A DNA stretch of 64,000 nucleotides from Chitinophagaceae bacterium DXS (GTDB lineage: Bacteria; Bacteroidota; Bacteroidia; Chitinophagales; Chitinophagaceae), in assembly GCA_030345135.1 (NCBI GenBank), contig CP128386.1:5719327-5783326 (forward strand). Reading direction: 5' to 3'. Of this stretch, positions 58,808 through 64,000 are shown one piece after another (the first letter of the stretch is position 1; every line of letters begins with the position of its first letter). Both the position numbers and the translations under genes were made by a program. The notes below the pieces were generated by a model. It searched no databases, was not told where the DNA came from, and saw nothing but the letters and a program-made list of their open reading frames with translations.

Positions 58808-59209
58808 TTAGAAAGAAAGCTGCACGCTTCTCTCGGCTTTTGTATGTTCCACTTTCTTTCCAAGAAAATAAACAACCAGCATAAATGCAAGAACAATAAT
58901 TGGAGGGATAGTTAATGCAAAGCCATCCCCGGCATACGCACGTGAAGCTGCAGCACCAATGAAATTGATTGTGAAGCCTGCATATGCCCACTCTTTTATT
59001 GTTTGATATTTTGTTTGCAAAATGGCGATGACACCAAAAATTTTTGCAATACCAAAGATAGATAACACATATTCCGGATAACCCAGATGTTGCATAACAA
59101 CTTTACCTGCTTCAGCTCTTGTTATGCCTCCAATAGCATCCATAAACATTGCTGCTGCAAAAAGACCGGTTAGTGACCAGTAAACGATTTTAGTGGTTTT
59201 ATTGCTCAT
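58808..59209 (-). CDS. DoxX-like membrane protein
   Basis: 133 residues from the ATG at 59209 (SNKTTKIVYWSLTGLFAAAM); a longer frame overlaps the VOC gene and is rejected. Four membrane helices. Conserved features are GKVVMQHLGYPEYVLSIFGI, KEWAYAGFTINFIGAAASRA and a C-terminal basic tail. It lies 25 bp downstream of the VOC gene at 59235, so the two are probably co-transcribed. Confidence 0.82.
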   Translation of the reverse strand: MSNKTTKIVYWSLTGLFAAAMFMDAIGGITRAEAGKVVMQHLGYPEYVLSIFGIAKIFGVIAILQTKYQTIKEWAYAGFTINFIGAAASRAYAGDGFALTIPPIIVLAFMLVVYFLGKKVEHTKAERSVQLSF

Positions 59210-59234
59210 AAAATCAGTTTTATTGTTGAGGAAT

Positions 59235-59666
59235 TTAGTTGCGTTGATTGTAATCGTAGTTAACCATCCAATGAATACCGAACTTGTCTGTAAACATTCC
59301 GAAGTATGCACCCCAGAACATTTTATTCATTGGTACTGTAACATTACCGCCGGCCGAAAGGCCGTTAAATAAATGATTGGCTTCGTCTTCACTTTCCGGC
59401 GCCAGCGATAAATAGAAATTGTTGCCTGATTGTAGTCCGCTGCCCATGGGCCCAATTGCGTCTGTTGCCATCAACACATTTCCTTTGCCAATAGGCAGCG
59501 AAATATGCATGAGCTTATTTGCATCTTCTTCACAAACTTTACCTGCTTCCGGTGTGTCTTTAAAGCGTTGTACAGCAGTAAATTCGCCGCCAAACACTGA
59601 CTTGTAAAAATTAAAGGCTTCTTCTGCGTTGCCAGGGAAATTTAAGTAAGGATTGATCGTTGCCAT
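59235..59666 (-). CDS. PhnB-like VOC protein
   Basis: 143 residues: TINPYLNFPGNAEEAFNFYK, LMHISLPIGKGNVLMATDAI, NNFYLSLAPESEDEANHLFN, and the terminal MFWGAYFGMFTDKFGIHWMV. It is closer to canonical PhnB than the paralogue at 55726. First gene of the minus-strand cluster, divergent from the DJ-1/AraC regulator with a 218-bp intergenic region that should hold both promoters. Confidence 0.87.
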   Translation of the reverse strand: MATINPYLNFPGNAEEAFNFYKSVFGGEFTAVQRFKDTPEAGKVCEEDANKLMHISLPIGKGNVLMATDAIGPMGSGLQSGNNFYLSLAPESEDEANHLFNGLSAGGNVTVPMNKMFWGAYFGMFTDKFGIHWMVNYDYNQRN

Positions 59667-59884
59667 TTTCGGTTTTTTTTTGATTAATTACTTTTGATTG
59701 CTGATGCAAACCTACTCACACGTCTGAAAATTATTCGGGTGGTACCACGGCAATATGAGGGGTTGATTACGACAATTGATTTCTTTACCTTTATCCCTCA
59801 AACAAAACCTGCTAACGTAATTTTTCTTCGGCCTGATGCTAACCTTTATTGTGCTTATGGCCAACAAATAATAAAAGCTAAGCG

Positions 59885-60868
59885 ATGAAACATATCTCGA
59901 TTCTTGTCCCGAAAGGCAATTCAAGCCTTACCAATATTGATGGTACGCAACAAATATTTGCCGAGACAAATGGCATATTGGCAAGTATGGATCAGGAGCC
60001 TTTGTTTGAAATTCAATTGGTAGGTTTGGAGCATAATACCATTCAACGTAATGGGACGGTTACCATTGATCCGGATGTTCTTATTGGCGATGTAAAGAAA
60101 ACAGATCTGATCATTATACCTGCAATGTTTGGAGATCCGTCTAATGTTAATGAACGCAATGCAGATTTTATTCCCTGGATCATTGATCAACACAGCAGAG
60201 GTGCAGAGGTGGCAAGCTTTTGCATTGGTGCGTTCTTTCTTGCTGCAACAGGACTGCTGAAGGGCAAGCAATGTGCAACGCATTGGAGAATGGCGAACGA
60301 TTTTAGAAGATTATATCCTGATATTAACCTGGTTGATGGAAAGATAATGACTGCGGAAGATGGCATTTACACAAGCGGCGGTGCATATTCATATTTGAAC
60401 CTGGTTATTTACCTGATCGAAAAATACGCGGGACGCAGCGTTGCAATTCTTATTGCAAAAGCTTTTATGATTGATATAGATAAACATAGTCAATCACCTT
60501 TTATAATGTTTGAAGGGCAAAAGGCGCATGAAGATGAACCGGTGAAAAAGGCTCAGGAATTTATTGAGAAAAATTTTGATGATAAGATCACCGTGGATCA
60601 GTTAGCAAGCATGCTGGCACTTGGAAGGCGAAGTCTTGAACGCAGGTTTAAGAAAGCAACCGCGAATACAGTGACCGAATATATTCAGCGTGTGAAAATT
60701 GAAGCAGCTAAAAAAGGATTTGAGACAAGTATGAAAAACATTAATGAGGTGATGTATGAAGTTGGCTATTCAGATATTAAAGCGTTTAGAACTGTATTCA
60801 GAAAAGTTACGGGGCTTTCTCCTGTGGAATATAAAAACAAGTATAATAAAACGTTAATGAGTGCTTAA
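59885..60868 (+). CDS. GlxA-type regulator (DJ-1/PfpI domain plus AraC HTH)
   Basis: 327 residues. The N-terminal DJ-1/PfpI-like domain (about 1-190) has KHISILVPKGNSSLTNIDG, TDLIIIPAMFGDPS and the nucleophile-elbow-like EVASFCIGAFFLAATGLLKG with Cys. The C-terminal AraC HTH (about 220-322) has ITVDQLASMLALGRRSLERR and INEVMYEVGYSDIKAFRTVF. Regulators of this type respond to small metabolites. Its divergent position makes it the likely regulator of the VOC/DoxX/RibD cluster. Confidence 0.9.
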   Translation: MKHISILVPKGNSSLTNIDGTQQIFAETNGILASMDQEPLFEIQLVGLEHNTIQRNGTVTIDPDVLIGDVKKTDLIIIPAMFGDPSNVNERNADFIPWIIDQHSRGAEVASFCIGAFFLAATGLLKGKQCATHWRMANDFRRLYPDINLVDGKIMTAEDGIYTSGGAYSYLNLVIYLIEKYAGRSVAILIAKAFMIDIDKHSQSPFIMFEGQKAHEDEPVKKAQEFIEKNFDDKITVDQLASMLALGRRSLERRFKKATANTVTEYIQRVKIEAAKKGFETSMKNINEVMYEVGYSDIKAFRTVFRKVTGLSPVEYKNKYNKTLMSA

Positions 60869-61108
60869 GAAGATATTGTGGCAGCGGCTTCCACGATTGG
60901 AGCGAGCAATTTTGTCTGTTCAGCGTTTTTTATAAGGGCCTTATTTAACGTCAAAATATTTGGCGATTAACTATGTCAAAACATTATGCTTATGATTGAT
61001 TATTGTCACAATCGCCCCGTAAAAATGCCGTAATTACACCCGCTAAATCATGGATCACACTATATTTTTGTAGTGGCAAGCTAACAGAACACCTTATTAG
61101 TATTGATT

Positions 61109-61366
61109 ATGATAGAAGTTTTTAAAACCAATGTGATTAATCGAACTGATGCAGACAGGCTGATTGAAGCCATTCACAAGCTTTACACGGAGCATAAGGC
61201 AACTTTTGATCTGGAAGATTGCGATAAAATACTTCGCGTAAAATCAATCGGAGATGTATATGCCGATGATATTATTGAATTGGTGAAAGACTTTGGTTTT
61301 AATGCTGAAGTTTTGCCAGACGAATTAGCACCGGCTCGTTCATACTTCTATTACGCAGGGTTGTAA
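61109..61366 (+). CDS. Small conserved hypothetical protein (HMA-like size)
   Basis: 85 residues from the ATG at 61109; a TTG at 61103 adds two codons. Sequence IEVFKTNVINRTDADRLIEA, then ATFDLEDCDKILRVKS and a C-terminal IELVKDFGFNAEVLPDE. The beta-alpha-beta-beta-alpha-beta-like length and the FDLxDCD pattern are common to a Bacteroidetes family with a heavy-metal-associated-like fold but without CxxC. Function unknown. Single gene. Confidence 0.65.
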   Translation: MIEVFKTNVINRTDADRLIEAIHKLYTEHKATFDLEDCDKILRVKSIGDVYADDIIELVKDFGFNAEVLPDELAPARSYFYYAGL

Positions 61367-61375
61367 TTAAAAGAA

Positions 61376-61873
61376 CTAATGCATGAGGCAAGCGATAACT
61401 TCCAGTACAATCACCAATATGCCCGAATATGTACGAACTGAATGTAATCTTATCCAGGGTCCTTCAAAATTTCTTCTTTGTAATGAGATCGATTGTTCAG
61501 TCGCTATCCTCCAATTAAAATTATCCAGTTTCTTGTTTAATGGAATATTGCCCAAAGCTGTAATACCAAAAACACCCACCACATACAGTACCAGTGAAGC
61601 CAGCAGCAAATAGAATCTTGCAGACAACTGCTGATCATAGCTTAGGTACACGCAAAGCGGAAGTAGTAACAATGTTCCGGTAAAACTTACAAAAAATGCA
61701 GGGTTTAATATGGCCCTGTTAAAGGATTGCATGGCTTCGATGTAACTATTATCAGGCAATTTTTTCAACCCCGGAATAACAGAACATGACCATGCGTAAA
61801 ATAGCCCGCCTGCCAGTGATGATACTACGGTCGTTAATAGCAAAACAATATCGATAAGTGTAAACATTGCCAT
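61376..61873 (-). CDS. DUF1772 (anthrone-oxygenase-like) membrane protein
   Basis: 165 residues with four membrane helices. Marks of DUF1772 are SSLAGGLFYAWSCSVIPGLK, YIEAMQSFNRAILNPAFFVS, ALGNIPLNKKLDNF and the terminal WIRLHSVRTYSGIL. The family is related to the anthrone oxygenases of polyketide pathways, but most bacterial members have no known function. It converges with the gene ending at 61366 (9 bp apart). Confidence 0.85.
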   Translation of the reverse strand: MAMFTLIDIVLLLTTVVSSLAGGLFYAWSCSVIPGLKKLPDNSYIEAMQSFNRAILNPAFFVSFTGTLLLLPLCVYLSYDQQLSARFYLLLASLVLYVVGVFGITALGNIPLNKKLDNFNWRIATEQSISLQRRNFEGPWIRLHSVRTYSGILVIVLEVIACLMH

Positions 61874-61935
61874 AATAAGTATTAAATTTAGTGAACGATA
61901 TTGTTAATCGGAAGCCCGGAATAAATCCTAAAAAA

Positions 61936-62490
61936 ATGGAAAGAGAAAACCTTTACTTCGTTGCGATAATTCCACCACAAGAAATATGCGACGAAATAAC
62001 TGCATTCAGACAAGATTTCGCACAACACTATAACAGCCGGGCAGCGCTAAAAGTTGTTCCCCATATTACATTGAAGACACCTTTTAAACTGGTGTCAGAC
62101 GCACATACACAAATTATTTCGTGGTTTAAAGATTTAGTAGTTAGCGAGGAGCCATTTAAAATTGAGCTCAGGAATTTTGGCGCGTTTCATAATAAGTATA
62201 AGCCGGTGGTTTTTGTACATCCCGAGCTAACCCAACCGTTAAAACAGCTTCAAAAGACAATACTTGATAGCTTTCTTGATTATTTTCCATTTGTTCAAAT
62301 TCCGGAAGTTGAATTTAAATTCAAGCCGCATGTTACGGTCGCCTACAGGGATCTTCAGCCAGAGGAATTTTACAAAGCATGGCAGGTTTACAAAACAAAA
62401 GAATATCAAGCCGAATTCCTGGTGGAAAATTTTCATTTATTGCAGCATGACGGGAAGAAATGGAATGTTGTGGAGAGTTATGAGATTTGA
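61936..62490 (+). CDS. 2'-5' RNA ligase / 2H phosphoesterase family protein
   Basis: 184 residues from the ATG at 61936; a GTG at 61891 would give a 15-residue extension without family support. The two HxT motifs are VPHITLKTPF and KPHVTVAYRD, spaced as in 2H phosphoesterases. Other marks are LYFVAIIPPQEICDEITAFR and ELRNFGAFHNK. The family acts on cyclic phosphates or 2'-5' linkages in RNA. It ends just before the retron-like locus and is on the same strand. Confidence 0.87.
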   Translation: MERENLYFVAIIPPQEICDEITAFRQDFAQHYNSRAALKVVPHITLKTPFKLVSDAHTQIISWFKDLVVSEEPFKIELRNFGAFHNKYKPVVFVHPELTQPLKQLQKTILDSFLDYFPFVQIPEVEFKFKPHVTVAYRDLQPEEFYKAWQVYKTKEYQAEFLVENFHLLQHDGKKWNVVESYEI

Positions 62491-62768
62491 GTAAAGATGA
62501 ATATGGAATATGATGTGGAAAAAGATCTCGTAATTGTTAAGGTATCTAGAATATCTTGCAAGAAGTTCTTTGATCACGTTTTTGCGTGCACCCACTATTT
62601 GAAGCGTATTAAGTTATGCAACCTTTATGGTTTGAAACCGGCGCCGTACGGGAGGCCGCCGAAAAAAATATTATCCGATTAAATTAGAAGGTAAAGAAAT
62701 TGCGTCTATCATGGGTTAAGGGGTTTAGTGTACGGGGCAATATTGCCATTAAACCAAACTCATGCACA
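62491..62768 (+). ncRNA. Candidate retron msr-msd region (boundaries unknown)
   Basis: A 278-bp stretch without a convincing gene, directly ahead of the small TM gene and reverse transcriptase. Structures seen are a CTTGCAAG palindrome (about 62557-62564), a GC-rich GCCGGCGCC...GGAGGCCGCC segment (about 62638-62660), and a nested hairpin with outer arms GGTTTA/TAAACC (62722-62727, 62750-62755) and inner palindrome GGCAATATTGCC (62736-62747). Position and structure fit a retron non-coding RNA, but the inverted a1/a2 ends are not identified. Confidence 0.35.
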
Positions 62769-63014
62769 ATGTCAAAACAAAGAGACATTAAACTTAGACG
62801 TCTGCAAAAACAACTTGTAAAGATCGCATCAAAGAACGGTCGCAAATTTTCGAGAACCGAACATGAAGCTCTTTTTAATTTGTATTCTTTAATTGAAAAT
62901 CTCGAAGGCAAAAGTTATAAAAACTATCGGCATTCGAAATTACTTTGGGCGATACTACAATTAATATCGACGCTTTTTGCGAAGCTTGTGTTAAGCAAGT
63001 GGTTCAACCTCTAA
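62769..63014 (+). CDS. Small basic protein with C-terminal TM helix (retron accessory)
   Basis: 81 residues from the ATG at 62769, chosen because upstream codons cross the nested hairpin. It is a strongly basic N-terminal half (SKQRDIKLRRLQKQLVKIAS) with a helix-rich middle (SRTEHEALFNLYSLIENLEG) and a C-terminal hydrophobic helix (about 59-78, LLWAILQLISTLFAKLVL). It lies 14 bp upstream of the reverse transcriptase start. It could be a membrane effector, as in several retron types, or an RNA-binding partner. No family recognised. Confidence 0.6.
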   Translation: MSKQRDIKLRRLQKQLVKIASKNGRKFSRTEHEALFNLYSLIENLEGKSYKNYRHSKLLWAILQLISTLFAKLVLSKWFNL

Positions 63015-63028
63015 TTTTTATTACAGTT

Positions 63029-63865
63029 ATGGTTAGTACTTATAGGCACTTATTTTATAGTTTAAAGATTGACAAAAACGAACCTAAAGCAATCCTTGCC
63101 GATCTAAATAACTATTATTATCATAATAGAAAGGCCAAGATGAAATTTGGACGGCCACAGGAACAAAATGGCGAAATAAAGTACAGAGATTTATATCCCA
63201 GTATTCATGAGTTAAAAACTATTCAAAAAAAGATAAATGTTTTTTTACAAAAGATTCAACTTCCGGATTATGTTTATGGATCCGTGAAAGGAAGAAATAA
63301 TATTATGAATGCTGAAGTTCATTTCGGAAATAAATATTTCTTGTTAGTTGATCTAAAAAACTATTTCACCAAGATTAGTCATCATCAAGTTTTTGATACA
63401 TTTTTATACTTTGGTTTTTCCCACGACGTAGCTCGGATGCTTACTCAATTAACAACGTATAACGGATGTCTTCCGCAAGGTGCACCAACCTCACCAGTTA
63501 TTGCAAATCTTGTATTTGTAAAAACGGGACTGAAGCTATTTGATAAGGCTCAGCTAAATAACCTGACATTTACAACATATCTGGATGATCTCACATTTTC
63601 ATCAAGAAATGATTTTAAAGAATTGATTCCGGAGATACTTCAGGAAATAAAATCCAACAGATTCTTTTTGAATTACAACAAAATACGTTACCGAAAAGAC
63701 TTTGCAGAAGTGACAGGAGTTCTTTTGTCTCCTAAAGGCATGACTGTTGAATCAGATATGCAAGAACGTTCAAAGGAGAGCAGGGCAACAAAAAATTACA
63801 CAGATAGAGTTAAAGCCAGCGGACAAGCGGCATTGAAAAAATTAAACTCACAGCGAAGCCGTTAA
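63029..63865 (+). CDS. Retron-type reverse transcriptase
   Basis: 278 residues from the ATG at 63029; the frame opens at 62945 but overlaps the small gene. RT motifs in order: YVYGSVKGRNNIMNAEVHFG with the retron hallmark NAxxH (94-98), LLVDLKNYFTKIS (metal Asp), CLPQGAPTSPVIANL (150-160), the catalytic YLDDLTFSS (184-187), and AEVTGVLLSPKG with the VTG hallmark (228-230). YLDD replaces the more common YADD. The C-terminal tail is short and basic, and the protein is slightly shorter than typical retron RTs (about 300-320). It would copy a structured RNA into multicopy DNA as part of an antiphage unit. Confidence 0.85.
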   Translation: MVSTYRHLFYSLKIDKNEPKAILADLNNYYYHNRKAKMKFGRPQEQNGEIKYRDLYPSIHELKTIQKKINVFLQKIQLPDYVYGSVKGRNNIMNAEVHFGNKYFLLVDLKNYFTKISHHQVFDTFLYFGFSHDVARMLTQLTTYNGCLPQGAPTSPVIANLVFVKTGLKLFDKAQLNNLTFTTYLDDLTFSSRNDFKELIPEILQEIKSNRFFLNYNKIRYRKDFAEVTGVLLSPKGMTVESDMQERSKESRATKNYTDRVKASGQAALKKLNSQRSR

Positions 63866-64000
63866 TAAAAAAGTAAATTCGAGAATTACAATTGCACAAA
63901 GAATTTACATGTGTTCCCCAATTTAGAATAGATGCATTATTTTTAGCCCTACTTGTTGATTGAGCAATTTAGAACTCAACAGCATAAATTATATGAGATA
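63866..64000. other. No gene seen at right edge
   Basis: AT-rich, 135 bp, no open frame of note. A further gene of the retron locus could start beyond the window. Confidence 0.4.

Noticed and set aside
62497-62682. Plus-strand 61-codon open frame before the retron genes
   Set aside because: Falls in the candidate retron RNA region, no recognisable features; treated as non-coding.

Overview
The window looks like a chromosomal segment of a Bacteroidetes bacterium, most likely a member of the Chitinophagaceae. The signs are a fused MurF-alanine racemase, a TonB-dependent receptor with a carboxypeptidase-like N-terminal domain, several lipoproteins with Bacteroidetes-type lipoboxes, promoters of the TTTG/TAnnTTTG type, many TTG/GTG starts and intergenic regions full of short palindromes and degenerate microrepeats.

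Layout. (1) 1-13.7 kb is accessory DNA. It holds mostly minus-strand, small, immunity-like orphan genes (including DUF4262 and a frameshifted SMI1/KNR4 gene). These are separated by at least eleven copies of a two-hairpin REP-like repeat that surround a REP-associated tyrosine transposase (RAYT) at 4493-5038. Next come an XRE regulator, a Cas2-like gene with a 2-TM partner, and a four-gene ABC three-component (ABC-3C) conflict operon at 10242-13401. The first gene of that operon is a 58-residue membrane protein that shares a GGDxAGRDI motif with the second. (2) 13.7-35.5 kb is mostly housekeeping and cell envelope: PAP2-like protein, sigma-54 (rpoN), DegT aminotransferase, polysaccharide deacetylase, S15 hydrolase, TonB receptor, TerC, MurF-Alr, LspA, lipoproteins, a D-2-hydroxyacid dehydrogenase and a sterol-desaturase-type hydroxylase with two unannotated mini membrane proteins upstream. 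(3) 35.5-42.6 kb has repeat-rich spacers, a GHL10-type glycosidase, MarR, a radical SAM/SPASM protein, a TPR protein and a VOC protein. It ends in a tRNA-Arg(CCT) gene preceded by two tandem cassettes, each made of a tRNA 5' half plus a GIY-YIG nuclease gene. (4) 42.7-55.6 kb carries an AraC-regulated FAD monooxygenase, a YncE/phosphoesterase fusion, a GH32-like protein, an ABC-F ATPase, a DsrE protein, a Nudix-type regulator and a DUF937-OmpA protein. (5) 55.7-62.5 kb is a paralogue-rich cluster of three RibD/DHFR-like reductases, two DoxX-type membrane proteins and two PhnB-like VOC proteins, with a DJ-1/AraC regulator divergent to it. (6) 62.5-63.9 kb is a probable retron: a reverse transcriptase with the NAxxH and VTG hallmarks, preceded by a small membrane protein and a structured non-coding stretch.

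The strongest candidates for little-described biology are the tRNA-Arg/GIY-YIG cassette array, the ABC-3C operon with a membrane-tethered motif twin, the retron-like locus, the RAYT/REP system with compensatory stem changes and 3'-end amplification, and a 22-28 nt palindrome that sits inside hairpin loops of other repeats and inside D-loops of tRNA relics. All family assignments are from reading motifs by eye. No database search was possible.
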